Below are positions 38,601-45,400 of a stretch of DNA of 64,000 nt, piece after piece. The DNA lies in contig NZ_JANIIC010000042.1 in the NCBI RefSeq assembly GCF_024519315.1, forward strand, positions 35,854 through 99,853, in the 5' to 3' direction. Within the stretch, counting starts at the first letter, position 1, and each line of letters begins with the position of its first letter. Source of the DNA: Streptomyces malaysiensis subsp. samsunensis. Its GTDB lineage: Bacteria; Actinomycetota; Actinomycetes; Streptomycetales; Streptomycetaceae. The notes beneath the pieces are model-generated. The model ran no database searches and had not been told where the DNA came from. It saw only the letters and a list, made by a program, of their open reading frames with translations. A program made the position numbers and the translations under genes.

Positions 38601-39238
38601 AGCGGGACCGCGCCGTACAGCGCGCACAGCTCGTCCTGGAGCACCCCCATCGACCAGCCGTCGGTGACGATGTGATGGGCCGTCAGCAGCAGCACGTGCT
38701 CGTCCTCGGCCAGCCGGATCAGCAGCGCCCGCAGCACCGGACCGGTCCGCAGATCGAACGGCCGGGCGTACTCGGCCAGCAGCAACCCGTCCAGCGCATC
38801 CGGACCCCGGCCCGCGCCGGAGAGGTCCGCTCCGGAGGAGTCCGGGCCGGTGAGGTCCGCGCCGGAGAGGTCGGCCACCGGCAGCGGCACGGGCGCGGCC
38901 GGGCGCACCACCTGCGTGGGCCGGCCGTCGAGGTCCTCGAACGTGGTCCGCAGCGCCTCATGGCGCTCCACCAGGGCGTCCAGCGCCCAGGAGAGCGCCG
39001 CCACGTCCAGCGCGCCGGTCAGCCGCAGCGCCAGCGCACTGTTGTACCCCGCCTCGTCCGGCTGGAGGGTGTGCAGGAACCACAGCCGCGCCTGGGCGAA
39101 GGACAGCGGCAGCGGCAGCGCGCGGTCCGCGCGCGGGATGGCGTCGGCGCGCCCCGCCTTGCCCGCGAGGCGGCGGCGCAGGGCCGCCCGCAGCTCCTCG
39201 GGCAGCGCGGCGGCGCGGTCCTTCCTCGAAGACGTCAT
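19202..39238 (-). CDS. Five-module NRPS (modules 6-10), no thioesterase
   Basis: This 6678-residue nonribosomal peptide synthetase extends the pentapeptide made by the upstream NRPS by five residues. Domain order: C-A-T-E, C-A-T, C-A-T-E, C-A-T, C-A-T-E. The phosphopantetheine serines are at residues 1042, 2576, 3631, 5138 and 6183. All five C domains keep HHxxxDG, and all three E domains keep HHxxxDxVSW and EGHGRE. The protein ends with the last E domain; no GxSxG-type thioesterase or reductase follows. ATG 39238 is chosen because AGGAAGG lies just upstream; GTG 39253 overlaps the previous stop (GTGA) and is the alternative. Either way it is coupled to the first NRPS gene, and its own stop overlaps the exporter start. 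The predicted additions are D-basic, Thr, D-basic, Val and a D-hydrophobic residue. Chain release must occur in trans. Confidence 0.95.
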   Translation of the reverse strand: MTSSRKDRAAALPEELRAALRRRLAGKAGRADAIPRADRALPLPLSFAQARLWFLHTLQPDEAGYNSALALRLTGALDVAALSWALDALVERHEALRTTFEDLDGRPTQVVRPAAPVPLPVADLSGADLTGPDSSGADLSGAGRGPDALDGLLLAEYARPFDLRTGPVLRALLIRLAEDEHVLLLTAHHIVTDGWSMGVLQDELCALYGAVPLPPVPVQYPDFAVWQRERLSEAASDRQLDHWKERLEGVVPLELPTDRPRPPAPTSAGAVHEFTVDRATATRLRALAARERTTLFTALVAACQGLFARWSGQDDIAIGTVTSGRGRTELERAVGFFVNTVVLRSSVDTARSYRELLADAGATVLDAFAHDETPYQRLVEAVGARREAGRNPLFDVMVLLHSAPRNAPRLSGLTATSVDVPRRSATFDLSVEFVEDGTDGTELRGLLEYSTALFDAATAKRMAGHLLVLLDGVAAEPDRPLRELPLLTEGERRRMTALGRGPELAVEPATFPAMFEAAVARTPDATALVASDATYDFAGLNAAANRLARHLIARGVGPERVVGVRLPRTSDMIVAILGVLKAGGIYLPLDPELPAERLAFLLADAEPALVLDEAALRAVPATLPADDPTDADRTAALRPDSAAYVLYTSGSTGRPKGVAVAHRSMVNLLVGHRRGFVAEAGGGPLRAALTASFSFDTSLEGLLLLADGHELHLIDETTRLDPAALVAHIAERRVDFLDLTPSYLRQLLPAGLLDHPDHRPRVLMLGGEALGPSLWRRLADTPGTTAYNFYGPTECTIDALAARIGGAGRAVVGRPLGNLRAHVLDSRLRPVPVGVAGELYLAGEQVARGYRGRPGLTASRFVADPYGPAGSRMYRTGDVARWTAGGELDCLGRADDQVKIRGHRIEPGEIEAALLDLPGVAEAAVVAVTDHRGHARLAAYHVPAPGGQPPASDELRAALGRTLPGHMVPAAFVALDAMPLNTSGKLDRRALPAPRFDADRPEREATVPRTGTERELARIWAEVLGARAVGVDDNFFELGGDSILSIQIVSRARRAGLALTSRDVFLHQTIAELAAAVTPRDAPGVTHQGPADAAGPAPLTPIQHWFFATHGALRHFTMSMVLELPHDLDEGALETALNAVVAHHPALRTRFVRGDDGEWRQLADRAADGPLLRRHDPSEAAGEEEAAAEAARAELDLTTGALLRGALLRRGAGARPRLFLTVHHLAVDSVSWRILLGDLESAYRQAAAGEPVRLEPASTPFTTWAHRLGERVREGLLDGDLAYWDGVRRAGGADLPVDRPGTATSGSTRTVRVRLDREATDGLLRRVPGVYRTQINDVLMSALGRVLSGWTGEDRVLVAMEGHGREELDPAVDLSRTVGWFTTQYPVALTLPGDGWGAVLKSVKEQLRALPHRGLSYEALAYLSAPDSPARALTGAPLPGICFNYHGQWDSAGDDGAFTLTGETLGRDLAADEPSVYPLDVSAVVAAGELELTWLFSDRVHDVATVRGLADGMLTALREIVAHCDGPGAGGRTPSDFPLARLDQDAVDRLVGDGREIEDVYPLTPLQEGMLFHRLVGGAEDVYLDQATLVLDGVRDPEAFARAWQETVDRTPVLRGGVVWEGVERPLQIVRHRARVPVTHLDWRGLSEERHEAELERFRAEDLALGIDLAAPPLMRLAVARLTDARVALIWTSHHLVLDGWSLAQVFTEVCERYTAAARGSAPALPARRPFRDYLTWLEGQDGRETESHWRELLAGLTAPTPLPRDRKAVESHRARSSATVAVSLTPEVSEELRRTARRGGLTVNTIVQGAWALLLSRYSGEEDVVFGTTVSGRPAELAGVESMVGMFINTLPTRVRVDAARDTGDWLRDLQMAQSASRRHESVSLARVAGWSDVPTGTPLFDSIVAFENYPFDDTSAREAGLRIIEVRSIDATNFGLSLRAHLSDRLGFDLGYDPGQFDARTAAAVADRLCLLLTAIAADPGRPLRALPWTTAEERRRTLVEWGGGGAPERTLVDLFEEQAARTPGAIAVSCTGVSLSYAELDARASRLAHRLIAEGAGRERYVALALPRTPDMLVAIVAVLKSGAAYLPLDPDLPSGRIARMLADAEPAVLLTTTALAARLGEETEEGAAPAVARLCLDDPALIADLERRPAAVPAGSGPLPDSPAYAIYTSGSTGVPKGVVIPHSNVVRLFSETHAWFSFDANDVWTLFHSYAFDFSVWEIWGALLHGGRLVVVPYAVSRSPEEFLRLLADEGVTVLSQTPSAFQGLMRADEERPGARLALRRVVFGGEALDARRLAGWYARHPDTAPVLVNMYGITETTVHVTYAPLDRAAASAPADAASGIGTGIPDLRVYVLDAGLEPVPPGAVGELYVAGAGLARGYLRRPGLTASRFMADPHGPAGSRMYRTGDRARWSADGELEYLGRADDQVKIRGFRIEPGEVEAALTAHPEVGDAVVTVREDQPGVRRLVAYVVAAGADVPPEAGELREFLQRSLPAQMIPAAFVPLDALPLTANGKLDRGALPAPGASGLAASAERIAPRTEAERTVARVWAEVLQVDRAGAMDDFFALGGDSILAIRVASRLRTAFGAEVTPRALFTHTTVAELAAALSAPEDGGAVGDGRGGAVDTIPVVPRDGELPLSFAQARLWFLDSFDDGGTEYVTPFALRLRGRLDTAALRTALDGLVARHEPLRTTFAEVAGHGVQRVHEPYPVALPVHDLTAGPMAERERELERLLEREGATPFDLRTGPLLRASLIRLDDEEHVLTLTMHHIVTDGWSTAVIGADLSELYGAAAVARPPALAPLPLGYADYAAWQRDPLGGAARVEPRLEYWRARLADLAPLELPTDRPRPAVQTRCGALLEFTLPAGLVERLRAAGRRGDATLFMTLLATCQVLLARWSGQEDIAVGTVTSGRERPELEHLVGMFVNTLVLRTRVDADASFEALLVRVRGTVLDAFAHQDVPFERIVDALQPERDTSRTPLFQVMVALHNLGAEVPRLPGLAVEAVRVPGRTAGFDLGFDFVTHLGALTCFVEYNTDLFDAATVERMARQLRLLLEAVAEDPGLRVAELPLLTAEERRTVLEEWNDTALPVADTTYPRLFEEQAARTPGATALVASDATYDFAGLNAAANRLAHHLITLGVGPEKVVAVRLPRTADLMVAQLAVVKAGGAHLYVDPGLPAERARFLLQDAAPEAVLTPDVLRDAPLDTLPDTDPTDADRPTPLLPGHTAYITYTSGSTGRPKGVAVEHRQLVNLCLDHRAGLIAPHQAEAGRPLRSALTAAFSFDTSWEGAVFLASGQEVHLVDDTVRLDPAALVALVADRGLDFLDVTPSYLHELMAAGLFAGDRHRPRIVMVGGEALGATLWRELSAVPDVAAYNFYGPTECAVDAVYGDLAGLGGRPLIGRPGRNLRAYVLDGALRPVPPGVPGELHLAGAQVARGYLRRPGLTARHFVADPYGPPGSRMYRTGDRARWTADGALEFLGRADEQLKIRGFRIEPGEIEAALLDHPAVQEAVVVAREDTGRRRLVSYLVTAGSPDPVELRAQLKRTLPDYMVPAAFVPLDRMPRTDSGKVDRRALPAPPDRPEQGSPYVAPRTPAETVLAGIWAEVLGVPEVGVADNFFALGGDSILSIQIVSRARQAGLTLTSKDVFRHQTVAELGSSVEATRRQPLAEPAGAVAGPAPLTPIQHWYLDGRRPGDRHHFTMSHRLELTGDLDEAALGQAVDALVAQHAALRTRFLTVDGRWRQEVLPAAPGGVLERHDLSGLDDAARAEAVREATVAAQTGLDIAEGAVLRVLLFAFGPGRPPELLLTAHHLVVDGVSWRVLLGDLETAYRRAAAGGAATLPPASSAFTRWAARLAEHVRSGGLDGELAYWTGVARSAPATLPVDREGPNTHGTAATVTTVLGRAETGALLRQVPGVYRTRIDEVLLAALGRSLARWTGGDTVLIGVEGHGREDLFADLDLSRTVGWFTAEYPLALAVDAGAEWRETLRSVKEQLRAVPHHGLGHGALRHLAPDGSPAGELPGGPSPQIVFNYHGQWDVAADDDSAAAPGLYRAALPVTGQDAPPGETRPYLLEVTGAVQDGRLELGWSYPAGMYDEATVRRLADGCLAALEEIVAHCAEPGAGGRTPSDYPLARLDQRQVDLIAGDGGTVEDIYPLTGLQAGMLFHGLVDSAATGGAYFDQIAVRIGGIADPDTFTAAWRRVVDRTPVLRSSVRWEGLAEPVQVVHRRAELPTARMDWRGLTPSGREEALRRLLAEDRAAGMELTSAPLSRIAVAGLPDDEVMLVWTAHHLMLDGWSTGQIFAEVCETYAALVAGRTPQPPARRPFRDFLRWLRERDQERAERHWRQVLAGFGIRTPLPYDRPPREAHRTTSTALTRLELAEEVSARLRETARGGGLTVNTVVQGAWALLLSRYSGARDVVFGTTVSGRPEGLPGVETMVGMFINTVPTRAVAEGGREVVEWLRELQEQQSESRRFDFVALPRIQALSALPAGEALFDSMVVFENYPFDEASAAGAGIRVLEVRAEDATSFPLCLRAYLGDRLGFDIAYDPALFDAATVERAAAHLETLLTGIADGAGQSLDELPLLTEAERRRAVREWNATARPLPEGSLAELFAERVRSTPDAVAVTDGATSLGYAQLDDWAGRLAGHLLRSGLRPEDRVALLMDRSVELVVAQLAVVRAGGVYVPVDTRAPRDRRRTLLDQAGATVVLTPDEVAAAREYEPVAPAVPVHRDQLAYVMFTSGSTGVPKAVGVRHRDVAALALDRAFAGGGHERVPMHSPVAFDAATYEMWVPLLGGGRVVVTPGELDAAAVRRLVAGQEVTGLWLTAGLFRLLAQDAPDCFTGLREVWTGGDVVPAASVRRVLEHCPGLTVVDGYGPTETTTFATSFPMSRADEVPEVVPIGRPLDNMRVHVLDSALRIVPSGVVGELFIAGEGVARGYLGRPGPTAAAFLPDPYGPAGERMYRTGDLARRRPDGTVEFAGRADDQIKIRGFRIEPGEVEGVLAGHPEVADVAVVAREYGPGGKRLVAYVVAGGDAAVDGARLRAYAAERLPDYMVPSAVVPLDALPLGPTGKLDRAALPAPGPEIRRTPYRAPREGLEQAVAAVWAEVLEVERVGAGDSFFELGGDSILSLRLTSRLREVLEVEPSPRLVFTHPTLAALAEALDGKDGRAGDRPAPITPVPRDGELPLSYPQQRLWFLDSFAPDSAEYITPLALRMRGALDVDALGAALTALVARHESLRTTFDAVDGRGVQIVHDPWEIRLDPYDLSHLPTDEREMELAELLEYERARPFDLRRGPLLRTGLIRLGAQEHILSLTLHHIITDGWSTGVLTGDLGDLYRAALSGEPAALPPLPVHYADFAAWQRAELTAPRAEEELAYWTRQLAEVPPLEVPTDRPRPEVRTKYGATVEFTVPAEVSLRLEEFGRARGTTLFMTLVAASQILLARLSGGRDIAVGTVTSGRERAEVQRLIGFFVNTLVLRSTVDPRARFGDFLAEVRGTVLDAFAHQAVPFERVVDEVRPPRDTSRTPLFQAMVVLQNAPGRTLELPGLELADVELDTGTAAFDLTFEFAEAEGGVLRGLIGYSTDLFDAPTVQRMGTALRALLAGIAEDPERAVGALPLTTPAELRRTLVEWNDTGREVERATLRELFERQVAVSPDATAVRYGKGDLTFAELEVAANRLAHRLIGLGVGPERLVALVLPRSVEMLVAQLAVVKAGGAFLPVDPGYPKERVAFMLRDAAPSVVLDDAVSVWAEDGPAGPPPGRGLTPDHPAYVIYTSGSTGVPKAVVVTHAGLAGFSAAAVEHYGVRAGDRVLQFSSPSFDASVLELCVSLPRGAALVIGDEGPLLGERLAEVLDGQRITHALIPPAALATVPEAAWRAGLPDLRTLIVGGDACSAGLVDRWAPGRRMVNSYGPTEATVVSTWSEPLTAGSGAPPIGRPIPNTRVYVLDEALRPVPVGVAGELYVAGAGLARGYLGRPGLTAARFVADPFGPAGGRMYRTGDVVRWTGEGALRFLGRADDQVKVRGFRIEPGEVESALRRSPEVREAVVAVRETAPTPEQPSGGKRLVGYVVPAPGASPTAASLRDALGRTLPSHMVPSAFATLDALPLSANGKVDRRALPDPDVAPAASGADHVAPRTPMERRIADIWADVLGLERVGVADNFFELGGDSILSIQVVSRARQAGLRLTTKDLFTHQSVAALATVATAERDEGRAEPVTGSLPLTPIQDWFFATHTVNPHHFNQSTLLELHQEPDEKALEGALAALLVHHDALRTRFTEEGGQWRSHVPAPEADIAVLDRHDLSGLPAREADAAMEKAADALHADFGLGRGPLLRAALFRFGEARRPFLFLTAHHLVIDGVSWRILLDDLDIAYQQGVRGEPVDLGPKTTAFRDWARRLAEHVAEGALDHEADHWCGALDARPLPVDHQVAAPGAEIRTVPVTLDERDTEALLRSAPTAYRTRINDVLLAALALALSRWTGRERVSVELEGHGREDILDGVDLSRTVGWFTTMYPVSFELPDIPEGGPADWRGLVKSVRRRLRTVPGNGFGFGALRTFGPPALRERLSRDGAGPQIVFNYLGQWDARSARSQGGLVHAERGSFGQDHDPREAGSHLLEVVGAVQDGRLGFTWRYRPDVHERRTVESVAGDFAEALRRIAADCRGAV
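23690..26839 (-). other. NRPS module 9: C-A-T (Val)
   Basis: The C domain is DCL type (YPLTGLQAGMLFH, AHHLMLDGWS), as expected after an epimerase. The specificity residues D-A-Y-W-W-G-G-T-F-K match a valine code. The carrier serine is at base 23826 (LGGDSILSLR, the non-epimerase type). No E domain is present, so L-Val is expected. Confidence 0.83.
26840..31344 (-). other. NRPS module 8: C-A-T-E (basic residue)
   Basis: The C domain is LCL type (LPLSFAQARLWFL, MHHIVTDGWS). The specificity residues D-T-E-D-M-G-F-V-D-K carry the Glu239/Asp278 acidic pair typical of pockets for Orn, Lys or Arg. The carrier serine is at base 28347. The E domain (AHHLVVDGVSW, VEGHGRE, FNYHGQWD) predicts a D-residue. 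The code differs from module 6 at one position. Confidence 0.82.
31345..34639 (-). other. NRPS module 7: C-A-T (Thr)
   Basis: The C domain is DCL type (YPLTPLQEGMLFH, SHHLVLDGWS). The specificity residues D-F-W-S-V-G-M-V-H-K are one or two substitutions from the threonine code DFWN(I/V)GMVHK. The carrier serine is at base 31512 (LGGDSILAIR). No E domain is present, so L-Thr is predicted. Confidence 0.84.
34640..39238 (-). other. NRPS module 6: C-A-T-E (basic residue)
   Basis: The C domain is LCL type (LPLSFAQARLWFL, AHHIVTDGWS), correct for accepting the L-residue of module 5. The specificity residues D-T-E-D-M-G-F-I-D-K suggest Orn, Lys or Arg. The carrier serine is at base 36114. The E domain has VHHLAVDSVSW (Ser where most have Gly), MEGHGRE and FNYHGQWD, predicting a D-residue. 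Confidence 0.82.
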
Positions 39239-39249
39239 GTCGTCCTTCC

Positions 39250-42200
39250 TCACCGGTCGTCGTGGTCGCTGCCGCCGAGAGCGGCGTCTTCGAGTTCGCG
39301 CAGGATGTGCTCCTCGACCAGGTCGGCGAGGGCGGAGACGGTGCGCGCGGTCAGAATGTCCCGCGGGGTCAGATCGACGGCGAACGCCTCCTTGACCCGG
39401 GAGGCGATCAGCAGGCTGCGGACCGAGTCACCGCCCAGGGCGAAGAACTCGTCCTCCGCGCCCACCGGCGACACATCCAGCACCTCCGACCAGATCTCCG
39501 CGATGACCTCCTCGGTGGGGGTGCGCGGGGCGATATGGCCGGCCGACGCGGCGGTGGTGGCGGGGCCGGGCGCGGGCAGCGCCGCGCGGTCGGTCTTGCC
39601 GTTCTCCGTGAGCGGCAGCCGCTCCAGCACGGCGAACGCCGACGGGACCATCGGGCCCGGAAGCGTACGGCCCAGATGGGTGCGCAGCTCCGTGTCGGCC
39701 GGGGCGTCGGCCCCGGGCACGAGGACCAGATGCGCCACCAGCCGGCGTACCCCGGGCTCGTCCTCCCGTACTGTCACCACGGCCTCCGCGACGGCGGGGT
39801 GGCCGCACAGGGCGGTCTCCACCTCACCGGCCTCGATGCGATGGCCGTGCAGCTTGAGCTGGTGGTCGCCGCGCCCCAGATGGTGGAGGCGGCCCTGGGC
39901 GTCGTAGCGGGCGAGGTCGCCGGTGCGGTACATCCGGGAGCCGGGCGGCCCGAACGGATCGGCGACGAAACGGGACGCGGTCAGCCCGGCGCGGCCCAGA
40001 TAGCCGCGGGCGAGCGACGGACCGCTGACCCACAGCTCGCCGGGCACGCCCACCGGCACCGGGCGCAGCCGCGCGTCGAGCAGATGGACCCGGGTGTTGG
40101 GGATGGGCCGCCCGATCGGCGGCGGGGCCCCGTCGTGGCCGAGCGGTTCGGACCAGGTGGCCACCACGGTGGTCTCGGTCGGCCCGTACGCGTTGATCAT
40201 GCGGTGGTACGGCGCCCAGCGGGCGGTCAGCTCCGCGCCGCAGGCGTCCCCTCCGACGATCAGTGTCCGCAGCTCGGGCAGTTCCCGCTCGGTGCCCGCG
40301 GGCAGTGTCGCGAGCGCGGCGGGCGGGATGAGGGTGTGTGTGATCCGCTGCCGCCGCAGGACGTCCGCGAGATGGCCGCCCAGCAGCGGACCGGGCTCGG
40401 GCACCACCAGGGTGGCCCCGGACGGCAGCGCCATGCACAGCTCCAGGACGGAGGCGTCGAAACCGGGCGAGGAGAACCGCAGGACGCGGTCGCCCGGCCG
40501 CACCCGGAAGTGCTCGGCCTCGGCGGCGGCGAACCCCGCGATCCCGCGGTGGGTGACGACCACGCCCTTGGGCGTTCCGGTGGACCCGGAGGTGTAGATC
40601 ACATAGGCGGGGTCGTCCGGGTGGACGGCGGCGAGGCGGTCCGCGTCCGTGGGGCGGTGCGCCGGACCGTCCGTGATGTGGACCTCGGCGGTCCGCTCGA
40701 TCACGAGGTGCGGGGCGGAGTCCTTGAGCATCAGCTCGATGCGCTCGGCCGGGTAGCCGGGGTCGATGGGCAGATAGGCGCCCCCGGCCTTGGCCACCGC
40801 GAGCCGCGCGACGACGGACTCCACCGACCGGGGCAGCACCAGCGCGACGATCCGCCCGGGGCCCACGCCCTGGCCGATGAGGCGGTGGGCGAGGCGGTTG
40901 GCCCGGCCGTCCAGCTCCGCGTAGGTCAGCCGGAGGCCGGGGGAGTCCACCGCGGTCGCGTCGGGGGCGCGGTCCGCCGCCGCCTCGACGAGTTCGGCCC
41001 AGGTCGCCTGCTCCACCCGCCGGGCGGTGTCGTTCCACGCCACCAGGAGCCGGTGGCGCTCGGCGGCAGGGAGGACGTCGATCCGGTCCAGCGGCAGATC
41101 GTCGTCGGCCGAGGCCAGCGTGCCGAGGAGATGGGTGAGCCGGTCGGCCAGCGCCTCGGCGGTGGAGTCCTCGAACAGCCGCGGATCGTAGCCGAGTTCC
41201 ACGGACAGTTCGGATCCGGGCGAGACCACCACGGTGAGCGCGTAGTTGGTGGACTCCAGGGCGCGCAGATCGCGCACCCGCAGCCCGTGCTCGGCCGCGG
41301 CGGCGCTGTTGATGGGGTAGTTCTCGAACACCACCAGGCTGTCGAAGAGGTCCACCCCGGCGGGCAGTCGGCTCCAGCCCTGGAGCTGGGACAGCGGCAC
41401 ATGGCCGAAGCCGCGCGCGTCCGCCTGCTCGGCCTGGAGCTCCCGCAGCCAGGCGGCGGTACCGGCGGCGCCCTCCACCGCACACCGCACCGGGAGGGTG
41501 TTGATGAAGATGCCGGTGATGTCGTCCGCGCCGGGCAGCTCCGTCGGCCGCCCGGAGACCGTCGTCCCGAAGCAGACGTCCGGCTCGCCGCTCAAGCGGG
41601 ATACGAGCAAGGCCCAAGCTCCCTGCACGATCGCATTCATGGTGAGCCGGTGCCGCCGGGCGAAGTCCTGGAGTGCGGCGGTGTCCCGCTCACCGAGCCG
41701 GTGCGAGAGCCAGCGCGAGGACCGGGTGGCGAGCTCCGGTGTCCGCCTGTGGTCGCAGGGGAGGGGAGTGGGAGCGGTGAATCCCTCCAGAGCCTGCCTC
41801 CAGTGGGCCTCGGCCCGGGTGCGGTCCTGGCGGCCGAGCCAGGCCACATAGTCGGCGAACGGTCTGCGGACCGTCAGCCTCGGCCGTTCACCGGCGGCCA
41901 GGGCGGCATGGGCGGCGAAGACATCGCCGAGCACCTGGAAGACGCTCCAACCGTCCAGCAGCACATGGTGGAAGGTCCACAGGACCCGCACCTCACCGGG
42001 TGACAGTCGGGCCAGGGTGATGCGGAGCAGCGGGGCCGCGGTGAGATCGATCCCGCGGGCGCGGTCCCGGTCCAGCAGCCGTTCCAGCGCTGCCGTGCGC
42101 TCATCCTCCGTGAGGCCGGTCCAGTCGAGCTCCTCGACCGGTACGGCCGCGGTGCGGCGCACGACCATCAGTGGCTCGGCCACACCGTGCACCACCACCT

Positions 42201-42454
42201 CGCCGCGCAGCACCGGTGTGCGGTCCACGACATGCTGCCAGGCGGCGGCCAGAATCCCGGGATCGCCGACCCCGTCCAGGACGAACGTCGCCTGTTCCAC
42301 ATAGAGCCCTTGGTCGCGCTGGGCCAGTGCGTGGAAGACCAGCCCGGACTGGGTCGGGGTCAGCGGATGGATATCGGCCACGTCCCGGCCGTCGCCCACC
42401 AGCCGGTCGACGGTCTCCTGATCCAGGGTGGCCAGCGGGAAGTCCGAGGGCGTC
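39250..42454 (-). other. NRPS module 5: C-A-T
   Basis: The C domain is DCL type (HPLTPTQSGLVFH, FHHVLLDGWS). The specificity residues read D-A-L-L-I-G-A-V-V-K, one change from modules 1 and 10. The A8 region is unusual (GRGDHQLKLHGHRIEAGEVE where sister domains read GRADDQVKIRGFRIE). The carrier serine is at base 39425 (LGGDSVRSL, not the epimerase type). No E domain is present, and the protein ends in an acidic tail that could dock with the second NRPS. Confidence 0.82.
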
Positions 42455-45400
42455 CGCCCGCCCGCGTCGGGGCGGACACACAGCCGGACGATCGCCCGCA
42501 GCTCCTCGGCCATCTCCTCGGCGAGTCGGCGCACCGTGGCGTGCCGGTGCAGCGACCGGGAGTAGGACCAGCTGAGCTCGAGCCGCCGGTCCGTCACCCG
42601 GCCGATCACATCGAGGAGATGCGGCCGGGGCGCCTCCGGGCTCATATCGCCCTCCAGCCCACCGGCCAGGGCGTGCAGCAGACCGCCCGCCGGGGGCTCC
42701 CAGTCCTGCTGCCCGAGGTAGTTGAAGCTGATCTCCGGGGCCGCGGGGAGACCGGAGGCGGCCGCGCCGGACAGATGGCGCAGCGCGCCGTAGCCCAGGC
42801 CGTTCCCGGGGACCGCCCGCAGCCGCTCCTTGACGGCCTTCAGCGTCCGCTCCAGCCCCCAATCCGCGGGTGCCTCCAGCGCCACGGGAAACATGCTGGT
42901 GAACCAGCCGACCGTACGGGACAGATCGATGCCCTCGAAGATCTCCTCCCGGCCGTGCCCCTCCAGGGCCACTGCGACCCGGTCCTCGCCGGTCCAGCGG
43001 GCCAGCACCCGTCCCAGGGCGCACAGCAGCACATCGTTGACCCGGGTCCGGTACGCGCCCGGCACCTCCTGGAGCAGCAGCCGGGTGTCCTCGGCGCCCA
43101 GCCGGACGGTCACCTCCTCCGCCGTGGCGGCGGTGTTGGGGCCTTCGCCGTCCGTGGGGAGGCCGGTGCGGCCGTCGAAGGCGGCCCAGTGGCCGCGTTC
43201 CGCGTCGAAGCCCCCGGCGGCGGTGTGGTCGCTCAGGCGCAGCGCCCAGGTGCGGAACGATGTGGTCCTGGCGCCGGGCGCCGCCGTCCGGCCCGCGACG
43301 AGCTGCCGGTAGGCGGTGTCCAGGTCCTCCAGCACGATGCGCCAGGAGACGGCGTCGACCACCAGATGGTGGGCGGTCAGCAGCAGTGCGGGCCGTTCCC
43401 CCGCGCCCCGGGTGAAGAGCGCCGCGCGCAGCAGCGGCCCCCGGGCCAGGTCGAACCCGGCCCGGATCCGCCCCGCCGTCTCCCGTACCACCGTGTCCCG
43501 CCGCTCGGGCGCCACGGCGGACAGGTCGTGGACGTCCAGCACCGGTCGGTCCTCCGGTGGGGCGTTGTGCTGGCGCACGGCGCCGTCCCCGGTCCGCTCG
43601 AACCGCAGCCGCAGGGCGTCATGGTGGGTCAGCACCGTGGCCAGGGCACCCCGCAGCGCGCCGTGGTCCACCGACGCGGTCAGCTCGGCCGAGACCGACT
43701 GGGTGAAGTGTCCCGCCGTGTCGCCCGGTTGCTCGAAGAGCCAGCGCTGGATCGGGGTGAGCGGCACCTCGCCGACGACCGGCCCCCGCTCGGCCGCGGT
43801 CGCCGTGGCCGTGGCCTCCCGCGCGGCCGCCGCAAGGTCGGCCACGGTCTGGTGGACGAAGAGATGGCGCGGGGTCAGCTCGATACCGGCCCGCCGGGCG
43901 GCGGAGACGATCTGGATGCTGAGGATGGAGTCGCCGCCGAGGGTGAAGTAGTTGTCCTCCACGCCGATCCGCTCCACCCCCAGGACCTCCGCCCAGATGG
44001 CGGCCAGGGCCTTCTCGGTCTCGGTGCGCGGCTCCACATGGCCGGTGGCGCGGGCCGTCCAGACGGGTGCGGGCAGCGCACGCCGGTCCAGCTTGCCGCT
44101 CGACCCCAGCGGCAGCCGGTCCAGGACGACCACGGCCGAGGGGACCATATGGTCCGGCAGGCTCGTGGCGAGGAAGCCGCGGATCGCGGCGGTGTCCACC
44201 GGCGGAGAGCCGGGGACCTGGACCACATAGCCGGCCAGGCGCTTGTGACCACCGGTGTCGACGACGGCCGCGGCCGCCTCGGCGACACCGGGGTGGCGCG
44301 CCAGCGCGGCCTCCACCTCGCCCAGTTCGATACGGAAACCACGCACCTTGACCTGGTCGTCGGTTCTGCCGAGGTACTCCAGCCGCCCCCGCTCGTCCCA
44401 GCGGACCAGATCGCCGGTGCGGTACATCCGGCCGCCCGCGGGGCCGAACGGATCGGCCGTGAACCGCAGCGCGGTCAGCCCCGGTTGGCCGAAGTACCCC
44501 CGGGCGAGGCCAGGCCCCGCCAGATACAGCTCTCCCGGCACACCGACCGGCACCGGCCGCAGCCGCGCGTCCAGCGCATAGGCGCGGGTGGCGGCGACCG
44601 GGGAGCCGATGGGCGGGGTGCGGTCCGGATCGGCGGGGTCGCAGGTCCAGGCGGTGGCGTAGACGGTCGCCTCGGTGGGCCCGTAGATGTTCGCCACCCG
44701 GCAGCCGGGGATGGCCGCGCGGACCTCCTGGACGGTGCGGGCGGCGAGCCCCTCGCCCGCCAGCACCACGGTGCCGGCCGCCACCGAGACCGAGCCCTTG
44801 CCGAGCACCTGCCCGAGCGCCGAGGGCACGGCGCTGATCAGGCTCGCCGTCCAGGGCCGTGTCCGCTCGGCCAGGGTGAGCAGATCGCGGACGATCTCGA
44901 CGGCGCCCCCGGCCAGCAGCGGGCACAGGATCTCGAAGACCGACACATCGAAGTTGAGGGAGGTCGAGGCCACCACATGGGAGAGCCCCTCGGCGCCGAA
45001 CTCCTCCCGCGCCCACGCGGCCAGCGCGGCCACGCTCGCATGGGTGACCACGACGCCCTTGGGCGTCCCGGTCGACCCCGAGGTGTGGATGGCGTACGCC
45101 GGATGGCCGGGGTCCAGCGGGTGGCGCCGCTCGGCGTCGCCGATGTCATGGGCCGGCAGCCGCGCCAGCCGTCCGCGGAACTCCGCGCCGTCCAGCAGGA
45201 TCCGGCCACCGCCCGCCCCGGCGGGGATCCGGTCCGCCACCTCGCCGGTGGTCACCACCGTGTCCGGGGCGATGTCGCCGAGCATGAAGGCGATCCGCTC
45301 CGCCGGGTAGGCCGGGTCGACCGGGAGATAGGCGGCCCCGCTCTTGAGCACCGCCAGCACGGCCACCACCAGCTCCGGTGTGCGCGGCAGCGCGAGGGCC